Source of the DNA: JBBBNV01 sp037137075
GTDB lineage: Bacteria > Bacillota > Bacilli > Paenibacillales > NBRC-103111
DNA: 64,000 bases
Direction of reading: 5' to 3'
NCBI RefSeq assembly: GCF_037137075.1
Contig: NZ_JBBBNV010000018.1
Span: 36,636 to 100,635, forward strand
Shown: positions 49,086 through 58,095 of the stretch, piece by piece
Numbering within the stretch: the stretch's first letter is position 1
How the letters are laid out: the number at the start of each line of letters is the position of its first letter
Program-made: the position numbers and the translations under genes
Notes under the pieces: model-generated
The model's input: only the letters and a program-made list of their open reading frames with translations
The model's database searches: none
What the model was told of the DNA's origin: nothing

Positions 49086-50624
49086 ATGAGCAAACATAAT
49101 GAAATCGTTGTCGTATTGGATTTCGGGGGGCAGTATAACCAACTGATCGCCCGCAGAATCAGGGATCTTGGGGTATACAGCGAGCTGCTTCCTTATAATA
49201 CGCCGGCCGAAAAAATTAAGGCGATGCAGCCAAAAGGGATCGTATTCTCCGGGGGGCCGTCGAGCGTTTACGGGGAGAATGCGCCGCTTGTGGATCCGGG
49301 TGTGTATGATCTGGGCTTGCCTATTTTCGGCATTTGCTACGGAATGCAGATGATGGCCCACCAACTGAACGGGAATGTGCAAAAAGCCGGCAAACGCGAG
49401 TACGGCAAAGCCGATGTTGAATTTAATACGACCAGCGGCTTGATTCAAGGGCTGGAAGCGAAGCAAACGGTTTGGATGAGCCATGGCGATATGGTTGCGA
49501 AGCTGCCGGAAGGCTTTGTTGTCGATGCCAGCACCGAGCATGCGCCAATCGCGGCAATGAGTCATCCGGAACGCAAGCTGTTCGCGGTTCAATTCCATCC
49601 GGAAGTGCGTCATTCGGTATATGGAAACGAAATGATTCACAATTTCTTATACAATGTGTGCGGCTGTGAAGGCAACTGGACGATGGAGAGCTTTATTGAA
49701 GACACCATCCAGGAAATCCGCACTCAGGTCGGCAGCAGCAAGGTGCTTTGCGCACTTAGCGGCGGTGTAGATTCCTCCGTTGTGGCGATTCTGCTGCACA
49801 AAGCGATTGGCGATCAGCTTACTTGCATGTTCATCGATCACGGTCTGCTGCGTAAGGGCGAAGCCGAGAGCGTTATGGAGACATTCGTCGGGAAATTCGA
49901 CATGAAAGTAGTCAAAATCGACGCCCGAGATCGTTTTATGTCCAAGCTGGCGGGCGTGTCGGATCCGGAGCAAAAGCGTAAAATCATCGGTAACGAGTTT
50001 ATTTATGTGTTCCAGGAGGAGTCGGCCAAGTTTGACGACTTCGAGTTCCTGGCCCAAGGCACCTTGTACACCGACATCGTCGAGAGCGGCACCGCAACAG
50101 CTCAAACAATCAAGTCTCACCACAACGTGGGCGGACTGCCGAAGGACATCAAGTTCAAGCTTGTCGAGCCGTTGAAGGAGCTGTTTAAGGACGAGGTCCG
50201 CAAGGTCGGCGAAGAATGCGGCCTGCCGGCGGCAATCGTGTGGCGTCAGCCGTTCCCGGGTCCGGGTCTGGCCATCCGCGTGCTTGGCGAAGTAACGGAG
50301 GACAAGCTTCATATCGTTCGCGAGTCCGATGCAATTCTTCGGGAGGAAATTGCCAAGGCGGGCCTCGACCGCGAAATTTGGCAGTACTTCACCGCCCTGC
50401 CGGGTATGAAGAGCGTAGGCGTCATGGGTGACGGCCGTACCTACTCCTACACCGTCGGCATCCGCGCCGTCACCTCCATCGACGGCATGACCGCCGACTG
50501 GGCGCGCATTCCATGGGACGTGCTGGAGAAAATCTCCGTTCGTATCGTCAACGAAGTCGACAACGTCAACCGCGTCGTGTACGATATTACGTCCAAGCCG
50601 CCGGCGACGATTGAGTGGGAATAA
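49086..50624 (+). CDS. guaA: GMP synthase (glutamine-hydrolysing)
   Basis: A 512-residue two-domain enzyme that aminates XMP to GMP using glutamine and ATP. The class I amidotransferase domain has VVLDFGGQYNQLIARRIR, the nucleophile Cys84 in FGICYGMQ, and the His/Glu pair in AVQFHPEVRH. The ATP-pyrophosphatase loop is ALSGGVDSS near residue 226, and the C-terminal dimerisation domain ends with the conserved IEWE. AGGAGG lies six bases before the ATG at 49086. It is a single-gene unit bounded by a terminator. Confidence 0.98.
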   Translation: MSKHNEIVVVLDFGGQYNQLIARRIRDLGVYSELLPYNTPAEKIKAMQPKGIVFSGGPSSVYGENAPLVDPGVYDLGLPIFGICYGMQMMAHQLNGNVQKAGKREYGKADVEFNTTSGLIQGLEAKQTVWMSHGDMVAKLPEGFVVDASTEHAPIAAMSHPERKLFAVQFHPEVRHSVYGNEMIHNFLYNVCGCEGNWTMESFIEDTIQEIRTQVGSSKVLCALSGGVDSSVVAILLHKAIGDQLTCMFIDHGLLRKGEAESVMETFVGKFDMKVVKIDARDRFMSKLAGVSDPEQKRKIIGNEFIYVFQEESAKFDDFEFLAQGTLYTDIVESGTATAQTIKSHHNVGGLPKDIKFKLVEPLKELFKDEVRKVGEECGLPAAIVWRQPFPGPGLAIRVLGEVTEDKLHIVRESDAILREEIAKAGLDREIWQYFTALPGMKSVGVMGDGRTYSYTVGIRAVTSIDGMTADWARIPWDVLEKISVRIVNEVDNVNRVVYDITSKPPATIEWE

Positions 50625-51021
50625 TCGTTTCTGCTGCTGGATTATCTAAAATAACAATACGCCTTCTCTTGTGCCGGAATCGGCCAGGGGGAGGCGTTTT
50701 TTACTGTATCGTCCAACGACGCATCGCAACGAACGCCGGCGGCGGCACGTATTAGTTACAGACAGCAAGCAGGCAGTCCGTTGAACCAGAAATTCCGGAC
50801 AATTTGTCAAAATAATTCCTGTAATTGGAAGGTTTTTAGACAAGCTGTGTAGAAATATAGTGGATCAGCATCAATTTTCGCCGCCTCGGTAAACGGCCTA
50901 CCGTCCAAGATTGAAGGTTCATACCCGTTTCATTGGACTTGAGCAGAAGCTTGTTTTGAGTCGTTTTGAGTGAAGGCGAAATCCATTCTGATCTAGCAAA
51001 AAGGAGTTGAACTAACAAAAC
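50625..51021. other. Intergenic region between guaA and the second MoxR-type gene cluster
   Basis: Apart from the guaA terminator it holds about 310 bp of AT-rich sequence with no credible frame. AAAGGAGTTG, 12 bases before 51022, is the ribosome site of the next gene. A promoter for the following cluster presumably lies here but no well-spaced pair stood out. Confidence 0.55.
50659..50704 (+). terminator. Terminator of guaA
   Basis: ACGCCTTCTC pairs with GGGGAGGCGT using G-T wobbles, followed by TTTTTT. Confidence 0.8.
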
Positions 51022-52002
51022 ATGCCGTCAGATTTCTTGAAGCCGCTTGGTATCGGCCGGCTGCTGGACCGCAGCTTTCAATTGTACCGCAATCATTTTA
51101 GCAAGTTTTTTTTACTGATGCTGATGTTTTATGCCCCGTTCGGACTGCTGCAGGCGCTTTTTCAACAGGGAGGCCTTTCGATGCCGGTGCTGCCGTCTGT
51201 GCCGAAAGAATGGTCTTGGGAAGAATTCGCTGAGAACTCGATTGCCAACCCCCAATGGGATGAGTCCAATGTCGCGCTTCTTTTTGTTTACATACTTATT
51301 GTGCTTCCGGTTTACATTTGCTTGCTGCTGCCGGTTTCTACAGGAGCCGTTACAGTAATTGTTCGTGGGAGCATGCAGGGGGAAGAGGTTACTCTGCGCA
51401 CGGCGCTGCGTCAGGCTTGGAGGCGCTGGGGCAGGCTGCTCGGAAGCACGATTGTGTTTATGATGGCGATGTACGGCTTGTATATCGTTACCGTTGTCGT
51501 TTTTGTTGTGCTTATTTTTATTTTTGGCTTGGGCTTTGGCGGCATGACGGCGCTGATGGAGAACAATACGTCCATGACGGTGCTTGGCATTATCGGCATG
51601 GCGGTGCTCTTTGTTCTGTTTTTGGCTGTCGTCATCGCCGGGTTCGGCTTTTCCATTATCCGCTTCGGCTTTTATTTGCCCCATGCCTTGCTGGAGGATC
51701 GAGGGCTCGGGCTTAAGGCCAGCTGGCACCTGACCAGGGGTCATTTTTGGCGGATTCTCGGCGGCTCCTTCGTCCTTGGAACGATTTATTATGTGGTGTC
51801 TCTTTTAGTGGGCCTGATGTGGGTAATAGGGGGCTCCGTAATCACAACGCTGCTGGGCATGGTGCTGAATATGGTGCTGCTGCCTATTTTGATGACATGG
51901 TATGTAGTCAGTTACTTTGATCTGAAAATCCGCAATGAAGGCTATGACCTCCGTCGTATGCTGCAGCAGCGCGAAGAACAGGTAGCGGCGCATGAATCAT
52001 GA
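51022..52002 (+). CDS. Membrane protein, first gene of MoxR module 2
   Basis: A 326-residue integral membrane protein with six or more helices. The N-terminal PLGIGRLLDRSFQLYRNHFSKFFLLMLMFYAPFGLLQALF resembles the membrane domain found in front of some glycerophosphodiester phosphodiesterases and in stand-alone YciC-like proteins. No catalytic domain follows. It overlaps the DUF4129 gene by 11 bp and begins an operon that continues through DUF4350, MoxR and DUF58. Its role is unknown; partnership with the module is inferred from the overlap. Confidence 0.78.
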   Translation: MPSDFLKPLGIGRLLDRSFQLYRNHFSKFFLLMLMFYAPFGLLQALFQQGGLSMPVLPSVPKEWSWEEFAENSIANPQWDESNVALLFVYILIVLPVYICLLLPVSTGAVTVIVRGSMQGEEVTLRTALRQAWRRWGRLLGSTIVFMMAMYGLYIVTVVVFVVLIFIFGLGFGGMTALMENNTSMTVLGIIGMAVLFVLFLAVVIAGFGFSIIRFGFYLPHALLEDRGLGLKASWHLTRGHFWRILGGSFVLGTIYYVVSLLVGLMWVIGGSVITTLLGMVLNMVLLPILMTWYVVSYFDLKIRNEGYDLRRMLQQREEQVAAHES

Positions 52003-52624
52003 TTGGACACAGGAAAAAGAGCGGCTGAAGGATATATTGGCCCAGGAGGAGTACCAAATCCGGCAGGAGCCCGAAAGCTCCAATTGGCTGACGTGGGTGC
52101 TGGATCGCTTGATGAGATGGCTGGAGGAGCATTTTAACGTATCCATGCCGGAGGGCTCCTCTTCGACGGCGGCGATCATCGTCATCGCCATATCTCTGCT
52201 TATCATTGCCGGTCTCATTGTGTGGCTGGTTCGTCAGCTGTGGCAGCAGCGCCTGTACCGCCGGCGGGTTGCGATTGAAGCTGAGGAGCTGGATCGTCCG
52301 TATCCGTATTACCTTGAACGTGCGCTGGAGCTGGCGCACCGGGGCGCGTATCGTGAAGGGATGCGCAGTGCGTTTCTGGCGTTATTGCTCTATTTGCAGC
52401 ATCGGTCCTTCATCAAAGTAGAGAAGTGGAAGACGAATTGGGAGTACCGGCTGGAGCTGGGCTTTCGCGCTCCTGAGCTAGGCTCGTCCTTTGCTGGTGC
52501 TGCTGTCGCCTTTGAACGGGCCTGGTATGGCAAGGCGGAGGTACAAAAGGAAGAGCTCATGGCATATATCGACATGATCGGCTTGCTGCTCGGGAAGGGG
52601 AAGGACAATGCTGCAGGAACGTAA
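51992..52624 (+). CDS. DUF4129 domain protein
   Basis: A 210-residue single-span membrane protein. The central helix is AAIIVIAISLLIIAGLIVWLVRQLW (about residues 60-85). The C-terminal DUF4129 region reads YYLERALELAHRGAYREGMRSAFLALLLYLQHRSFIKVEKWKTNWEYRLEL and ends with FERAWYGKAEV, as in the family. DUF4129 proteins recur in MoxR-DUF58 gene clusters, where they may contact the ATPase; the function is not known. It overlaps its neighbours on both sides (11 and 17 bp). Confidence 0.85.
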   Translation: MNHDWTQEKERLKDILAQEEYQIRQEPESSNWLTWVLDRLMRWLEEHFNVSMPEGSSSTAAIIVIAISLLIIAGLIVWLVRQLWQQRLYRRRVAIEAEELDRPYPYYLERALELAHRGAYREGMRSAFLALLLYLQHRSFIKVEKWKTNWEYRLELGFRAPELGSSFAGAAVAFERAWYGKAEVQKEELMAYIDMIGLLLGKGKDNAAGT

Positions 52625-53762
52625 ACGGCTTATATCCCTTGCGGTTTGCCTCATCCTCTTTTTTGGAATCGGGTCTATACTGGTTAGGCCCAAGCCGGTG
52701 GAATATCCGCCGTATGTGTCTTTTTCTCCGGGCAAAGAAGGGGTGAAGGCACTGACGGAGCTGATTGCGTCCGAGCAGCAGCCGCTGGGAACATGGAAGC
52801 AGCCTTGGCGGTTTCTCCCCAAGGGATCAGGCCAGCTTTTGGTCGTTATTCAGCCCTGGTCTGTTCATGAAAAAGAGGAAGAAGCGCTGCTGGAGTGGAT
52901 GGAGCAGGGCAATGAAGTGCTGTGGTTCGACAGCGGTCCAACCGGGCTGAATCTGGTGGAGACGAAGCCGCTTGAAAGCGAGAAGCGCGGTCTGACCTCC
53001 ATTTGGGAGGAAGGGGCTGCTCAGGATACAGGCAAGCAGGGCTTGGTCGAAGCCCGATACCGGCTGGCAGAGGAGGATGCCGATCGGGTACTGCTGAGTG
53101 ACGACCGGGGTGTGCTCGCAGCAGAGTATGAGATTGGGGACGGCAGGCTGACGGTGTATTTGACACCGCACTGGCTGACTAATTCCCAAATATTACAATA
53201 CGATCACTTTGATTTTATTTGGCCGAAGTTCGCCGAGCGGCGCTGGAATGCTGTCTGGATGGACGAAGTGCATCACGGCATTCAAGAGGATCCCGGACTC
53301 ATGGCTGTCTATCCGCGCTGGCTGATTCTGGCTTGCGTACAGGCTGGCCTGGCCCTGTGGCTCTGGCTGTGGCTGAAGGGCAAGCGTCTCGGCCCCGTGC
53401 TCACGCCCAGGGCGTGGATTGTGCGCCGGGGGGATGAGAGTTTGCTCGCGGTCTCGGGCTGGTATCAGCGCAAGCGCCTTATGGGCGAAGCGCTGATGTA
53501 CCAGAAGCGGTACCTGCGTCAGCTGATACAGGATCGTTGGGGAGTACCGCTAGCCGCCCCGGCCGAGCATGTGCTGGAAGCGGCCTCCGCACGCTGGAGT
53601 GCTGCCCAGGTCGAGCAGCTGAGGGATTTGCTGGCCCGTCTGATGTGGGTCGAGCAGCTGCAGGATAATCCGTCAGCCCGTCAGCCCTATTCGATGAAGC
53701 AAGCGATTGAAGACAGCACCCGAATGGAACAGATGAACCGTAAGCTGGAGAAAGAGGGGTAA
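52608..53762 (+). CDS. DUF4350 domain protein
   Basis: A 384-residue protein with an N-terminal membrane helix (LISLAVCLILFFGIGSIL) and a DUF4350 lumenal domain from about residue 30 (YVSFSPGKEGVKALTELIASEQ...LLVVIQPWSVHEKEEEALLEWMEQGNEVLWFDSG), a glutamine-amidotransferase-like fold without an evident catalytic Cys. A second helix (LILACVQAGLALWLWLWLKG) and a C-terminal cytoplasmic helical region follow. The start overlaps the DUF4129 stop by 17 bp. DUF4350 is found almost only in these MoxR clusters. The biochemical role is unknown. Confidence 0.83.
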   Translation: MLQERKRLISLAVCLILFFGIGSILVRPKPVEYPPYVSFSPGKEGVKALTELIASEQQPLGTWKQPWRFLPKGSGQLLVVIQPWSVHEKEEEALLEWMEQGNEVLWFDSGPTGLNLVETKPLESEKRGLTSIWEEGAAQDTGKQGLVEARYRLAEEDADRVLLSDDRGVLAAEYEIGDGRLTVYLTPHWLTNSQILQYDHFDFIWPKFAERRWNAVWMDEVHHGIQEDPGLMAVYPRWLILACVQAGLALWLWLWLKGKRLGPVLTPRAWIVRRGDESLLAVSGWYQRKRLMGEALMYQKRYLRQLIQDRWGVPLAAPAEHVLEAASARWSAAQVEQLRDLLARLMWVEQLQDNPSARQPYSMKQAIEDSTRMEQMNRKLEKEG

Positions 53763-53770
53763 GGCGCAGG

Positions 53771-54694
53771 ATGGAGAAATTGCTTCAATCCATGAATGGA
53801 ATTATTGTCGGGCAGCAACTGAATGTCCGGCTGCTGGTCACGGCGCTGCTGGCCGGGGGACACGTGCTCCTGGAAGGGGTTCCCGGACTAGGCAAGACGA
53901 AGATGGTGCGGACACTTGCCCGCCTGCTGGATGGCGATTACCGCCGCATCCAGTTTACGCCGGACATGATGCCGAGCGACATTACGGGCAACGTCGTTTA
54001 CCATATGAAAGAAAATGATTTCTATACGATAAAAGGGCCTGTATTTACGAATCTGCTCTTGGCGGATGAAATTAACCGCACACCGCCCAAAACACAGGCG
54101 GCGCTGCTGGAAGCAATGGAGGAGGCCCAGGTTACAATTCAGGGCACGACCTACAAGCTGCCGGAGCCGTTTTTTGTCGTAGCTACGCAAAATCCGGTCG
54201 AGTATGAGGGCACGTATCCTTTGCCGGAAGCCCAGCTGGACCGCTTCTTGTTTAAGCTGATTCTGGATTATCCGGAGGCGGATCAAGAGGCCGAGATTTA
54301 CAGAGCGCAGGCGGTGCAGGCCAGGGGCATTGCGGAACAGCAGCTTGAGCCTGTGCTTGCGCTGGGGGATCTCCTGGAGGCAAGATCCAGGCTGGACTCG
54401 ATTGTTGTGGAGGATTCGTTAATCCACTATATTACGGCGATTATCCGGCGCACCCGGGACAGCAAAAAGGTGCTGATTGGCGCCAGTCCCCGGGGAGGTC
54501 TGGCTCTGCTGGCAGCCAGCAAAGCGTGGGCCCTGCTGGAAGGACGCGATTTCGTGACGCCGGATGACATTAAACTGGTGGCCCGGCCGGTGCTGCGTCA
54601 CCGTATTGCGGTGTCGCCGCAACTTGCTTTGGAGGGAGGGACCAGCGATCAGTTCATCCAGGAAACGCTGGCATCTGTGGAGGTTCCTCGTTAA
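53771..54694 (+). CDS. MoxR-family AAA+ ATPase (module 2)
   Basis: A 307-residue AAA+ ATPase. Walker A GLGKT is at residues 39-43, Walker B is NLLLADEINR, sensor 1 is VVATQNP and AQLDRF carries the arginine-finger region. Compared with module 1 it has the more common MoxR form (EGVPGLGKT, DEINRTPPKTQAALLEAMEE). AAAGAGGGGTAAGG lies before the ATG, 8 bp after the DUF4350 stop. The DUF58 partner follows at once. Confidence 0.94.
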   Translation: MEKLLQSMNGIIVGQQLNVRLLVTALLAGGHVLLEGVPGLGKTKMVRTLARLLDGDYRRIQFTPDMMPSDITGNVVYHMKENDFYTIKGPVFTNLLLADEINRTPPKTQAALLEAMEEAQVTIQGTTYKLPEPFFVVATQNPVEYEGTYPLPEAQLDRFLFKLILDYPEADQEAEIYRAQAVQARGIAEQQLEPVLALGDLLEARSRLDSIVVEDSLIHYITAIIRRTRDSKKVLIGASPRGGLALLAASKAWALLEGRDFVTPDDIKLVARPVLRHRIAVSPQLALEGGTSDQFIQETLASVEVPR

Positions 54695-54716
54695 GACGTT
54701 TGCCCGGCATTTTATT

Positions 54717-56015
54717 GTGCCGACCCGACGCCTGCTGTGGTTCTGTCTGGCAGGCGCGCCGTTTGCGGCCCTTGGCGTATGGCTGGGTTTGGATTTGTAT
54801 GTATTTTGGTGCTATAACGCGCTGCTTATCGCTGCGAGCGCCGTTGATTTGCTGCTGCTGCCAAAGCGCAGCCAAATTCGCGTCGAACGGCGGATGCCGG
54901 AGCGGGCTGATATCGGCCAGCCAATCCGGGTCGAGCTTTACCTTGAGGCCGACAGCAATCAGGCGCTGCGGCTGGAGATGACCGACGATGTGCCTGTACA
55001 GTTCGAGCAGCCGGGAAGATTGACCGCAGTTATGGACAGCAGGGGGACGCAGGCGGACTATACGACATCCGCGCTGGAACGGGGCCGGTATACATTTCGG
55101 CAGGTTTATTTGAGGTATTCGGGGCTCATCGGGCTGTGGCAAAAGCAGGTGCTTCTTCCTGCAGAGCAGGAGCTGCGCATTTACCCGGACTTGTCCGGCG
55201 TGCGAGGGGTGCTGGCTTCAACCGCGCAGATGCTGCTGCTTGACGGCAGAAAGGTCATCCGCCGCTCCACCTCGGGCACGGAATTCCAGAACATACGCGA
55301 ATACGTCCAGGGCGATGATCCCCGGTATATGAATTGGGCCGCTTCCGCCCGGACCGGGACGCTGATGACTAATATTTATCAGCCGGAGCGCGGCAAATTC
55401 GTGACGATCCTCATCGACTGCGGACGGATGATGGGGGTTGAGCTGGACAATCGCGTGAAGCTGGACCGGACGCTCGAGGCCGGATTGACGCTGGCCGCGG
55501 TTGCTTTGAAGCAGGGCGACCAGGTCGCTGTGCTGGCTTTTTCGAATGAAATCAAGTGCTATGTGCCGCCTGGCAAAGGCATGGGGCATCTGCAGACGAT
55601 TGTGGATACTGTGTTTGATTTGAAGAGTGACTTCGTAGAGTCGGATTACAGCCGGGCGCTGGAATATTTGGCCCGGCTTCAGAAAAAGCGCAGCCTGCTT
55701 GTGCTGCTGTCGGACATGGATAATTATTTGCTGGAGGAGCGGCTGGTGCCGTATTTATTGCGGCTGCGGAGGAACCATTTGATCGTGCTGCTGGCGCTTC
55801 AGGATCCGGTTCTGCACGGCTGGGCAAGGTGTGAAGCCGAGGACCGGCATGATTTTTACGCCAAAAGTGTAGCTCAAAAGCAGGTGCTGGATCGCCGTTC
55901 TTACGTGCGCCGCATGGCCGGCTTCGGGATTCATGTGCTGGATGTGGCGGCGGGCGAGCTGCCGCTGGCGGCGGTTAATTTTTATTTGGATGTGAAGGCG
56001 CGGGAGGCGTTATAG
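54717..56015 (+). CDS. DUF58 domain protein (module 2)
   Basis: A 432-residue protein with two N-terminal helices (LLWFCLAGAPFAALGVWLGLDLYVFWC and a following segment). The DUF58 core is GTEFQNIREYVQGDDPRYMNWAASARTGTLMTNIYQPERGKFVTILIDCGRMM near residue 180, with a VWA-like region after it. The start is uncertain. GTG 54717 is used, but family-like residues (KTFARHFI) continue upstream in frame to near 54675, where only non-standard starts are available. A GGAGG at 54679 overlaps the MoxR end. The true start may therefore be an unusual codon coupled to the MoxR stop. Confidence 0.87.
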   Translation: MPTRRLLWFCLAGAPFAALGVWLGLDLYVFWCYNALLIAASAVDLLLLPKRSQIRVERRMPERADIGQPIRVELYLEADSNQALRLEMTDDVPVQFEQPGRLTAVMDSRGTQADYTTSALERGRYTFRQVYLRYSGLIGLWQKQVLLPAEQELRIYPDLSGVRGVLASTAQMLLLDGRKVIRRSTSGTEFQNIREYVQGDDPRYMNWAASARTGTLMTNIYQPERGKFVTILIDCGRMMGVELDNRVKLDRTLEAGLTLAAVALKQGDQVAVLAFSNEIKCYVPPGKGMGHLQTIVDTVFDLKSDFVESDYSRALEYLARLQKKRSLLVLLSDMDNYLLEERLVPYLLRLRRNHLIVLLALQDPVLHGWARCEAEDRHDFYAKSVAQKQVLDRRSYVRRMAGFGIHVLDVAAGELPLAAVNFYLDVKAREAL

Positions 56016-56045
56016 CGCCCGAAGAGCAAGGAAAAGCCGGGATAC

Positions 56046-57035
56046 TTAGCTCCCGGCTCCTTGGATGCTTTGATTGGCTGTCAGCTGCTGATGCTTCTTC
56101 ACACTGTATAGTAAATATAAGATGACAATGATTAGCGTACTTAACGCGAAAATGTACTTGGCTTCCAGTGACAGCGCGGAAGGCGTTACGTATCCTTCAA
56201 TAATGCCGGCGACTGCAAACAGCGGCAGTGTGCCGAGCAGAAGCTGAACGGATTCCTTGGCGGAGCGCAGCAGCTGGAGCTTCCATGGCTGCTGGCCGGG
56301 CACGAACATGCGGTAGCCCATAAACAGCCCGGCTCCCCCGGCTATGAAGATGATGCTGAGCTCGATAATGCCGTGCGGCAAAATGTAAGCCCAGAAATCA
56401 TATGTTTTTCCGGCCTGTGCGAACAAGGCGGCGAGCGCGCCGACAAGCAGACCGTTAAACAGCAGCAGATAAGCGGTGTACAGCCCGAATGTAATGCCGC
56501 TAATAAAAGCGAGCATCGCCACCTTCATGTTGTTCGTCATGATCGAGGTGGACATGAGGGCGTTGTTGATTGTATCATGGCCTTCTCCCAGGCGGGAAGG
56601 GTCCACGTTGTTGGCGATGGACGGAGGAAGAAGGATGTGCAGATTGAGCGGGTTGCTCCATACGGAAGCATAGCCCGATACTGCACCGATTAGGAACAGC
56701 AGCGCGGCAAAGACAACGAACCGGAAGCGGGCCGCCAGCAAGGATGGGAACACCGTTCCGAAGAAGCGGGCGATTTGATGCTTGCTTTTAAATTGCTCCT
56801 GATAAACGGTATGGTGTGCCCGGGAGACGAGGTGATTCACCTGTCTGGTCGCATCCTCCTGCGGGAAATAGGTCTGCATATAGGCCAAATGCGTGGAGGC
56901 ATGGCGGTACAGATCGGCGAGCCGATCGATGTGCTCGGCCCGGATCGGGGCTTTGCGGCCACGAAGCTGCTCCAGAAGCTGCTCCAGCTCTGTCCATACC
57001 GGTTTGTTCTGTCGAATAAAACGGGATAATTCCAT
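56046..57035 (-). CDS. Stage II sporulation protein M family (DUF95) membrane protein
   Basis: A 329-residue protein of the SpoIIM/DUF95 family. The soluble N-terminal part (residues about 1-100, MELSRFIRQNKPVWTELEQLLEQL) is followed by five or six helices, with the family-typical NNMKVAMLAFISGITFGLYTAYLLLFNGLLVGALA and YILPHGIIELSIIFIAGGAGLFMGYRM. GGAGG lies nine bases before the chosen ATG at 57035; a longer frame to 57122 lacks one. True SpoIIM is about 200 residues and acts in engulfment; this longer type is the one clustered with RDD, MoxR and DUF58 genes, and its role is unknown. It is convergent with module 2 and divergent from the RDD gene. Confidence 0.9.
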   Translation of the reverse strand: MELSRFIRQNKPVWTELEQLLEQLRGRKAPIRAEHIDRLADLYRHASTHLAYMQTYFPQEDATRQVNHLVSRAHHTVYQEQFKSKHQIARFFGTVFPSLLAARFRFVVFAALLFLIGAVSGYASVWSNPLNLHILLPPSIANNVDPSRLGEGHDTINNALMSTSIMTNNMKVAMLAFISGITFGLYTAYLLLFNGLLVGALAALFAQAGKTYDFWAYILPHGIIELSIIFIAGGAGLFMGYRMFVPGQQPWKLQLLRSAKESVQLLLGTLPLFAVAGIIEGYVTPSALSLEAKYIFALSTLIIVILYLLYSVKKHQQLTANQSIQGAGS

Positions 57036-57110
57036 GTGTATAGACCTCCGGCTAAAGATAAGGGCTATTGCTATGCTACCATATTTTTGCAAAAGTGAGG
57101 AGTGAATTTT

Positions 57111-57917
57111 ATGATAAATCAAGGAGCACAGCGGGAAATGATGATTGTGACGCCCGAGCAGGTCAGGCTTCGCTTTGAAAGCGCCGGGCTAGGCAGCAGG
57201 GCGGCGGCTCAAATCATCGATTCGCTCGTGCTTGGTCTGGTTAACCTGCTCATCATGATAGCGGCCTTGACCGCTATCGGCTGGGGCTCGTTTAATCAGA
57301 TTGGGGAGCTCGAAGGCTATGCGATTGCGCTGGCCATTGCGTTTATGTTTCTGATTAATTTCGGCTATTATATGGTATTGGAATACGTTTGGCATGGAAG
57401 AACGATAGGCAAAAAAATGCTGCATCTTCGCGTGCTTCAGGACAACGGCCAGCCGCTTACATTTTTATCAGCTGCAATCCGTAATTTGTTCCGTATCTTT
57501 GATATGCTGCCTTACGCCTATATGGCGGCGGCTGTGACCAGCTTTCTGCATCCGCAGGACAAACGTCTGGGGGACCTGGTGGCCGGGACGATCGTGGTGT
57601 ACGAGACAGGCAGCGAGCGCAATTCGGTCCGCCGCCGTGTCAACAAGACGCTGCAGAAGTGGCAGCAGCTGCCGCTCGTAACGGTAGAGGACTGGCAGGC
57701 CAACCGGCTTGAATTTGACGATTGGCGACTGCTGGCGGTTTATATTGAACGGCTGCCGCATTTAACGGTTGAAAATCGGCTTCAGCTCGGCTCGGAGGTT
57801 GTTCAGCAGCTGACTACGAAGCTGGGTATGGAGGAAGCGGTGCAGCCTTATCTTGCAAGCCCGGCCGAACTGGCGGTGGCTTTGTATGTACAGCTCCGGG
57901 ACCGGTTTGAGCTATAA
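57111..57917 (+). CDS. RDD family membrane protein
   Basis: A 268-residue protein. The RDD domain begins RLRFESAGLGSRAAAQIIDSLVLGLVNLLIMIAAL, where the Arg-Asp pair sits in the first helix. It has three membrane segments and the conserved GRTIGKKMLHLRVLQDNG and LGDLVAGTIVVYE motifs. The C-terminal 100 residues are soluble and helical. GAGGAGTG lies six bases before the ATG at 57111. It is divergent from the SpoIIM-family gene with only 75 bp between starts, the arrangement expected for a functional pair in the MoxR-DUF58 neighbourhood. Confidence 0.88.
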   Translation: MINQGAQREMMIVTPEQVRLRFESAGLGSRAAAQIIDSLVLGLVNLLIMIAALTAIGWGSFNQIGELEGYAIALAIAFMFLINFGYYMVLEYVWHGRTIGKKMLHLRVLQDNGQPLTFLSAAIRNLFRIFDMLPYAYMAAAVTSFLHPQDKRLGDLVAGTIVVYETGSERNSVRRRVNKTLQKWQQLPLVTVEDWQANRLEFDDWRLLAVYIERLPHLTVENRLQLGSEVVQQLTTKLGMEEAVQPYLASPAELAVALYVQLRDRFEL

Positions 57918-58042
57918 GGGCAAGGCGGCTCTGGCCTCGCGCGCGTATGCTTTCCCGACGCGTGCGAACTTCACGTGCGCGTTTCGGTGTCCTGTGGCGG
58001 CGGACAGACACTACGCCGGCTGTGCAGCCGCCGTTGTACGTG

Positions 58043-58051
58043 TGCTATAAT
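58043..58051 (+). promoter_or_regulatory. Extended -10 promoter of the PhnC-like ATPase gene
   Basis: TGCTATAAT is a perfect extended -10 element 45 bp before the ATG. The -35 region is poor (TGCAGC area), as is usual for extended -10 promoters. Confidence 0.6.
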
Positions 58052-58095
58052 GAAGGGAATAGTGATGACAGCCCGTTCACAAAGGAGAACCACCG

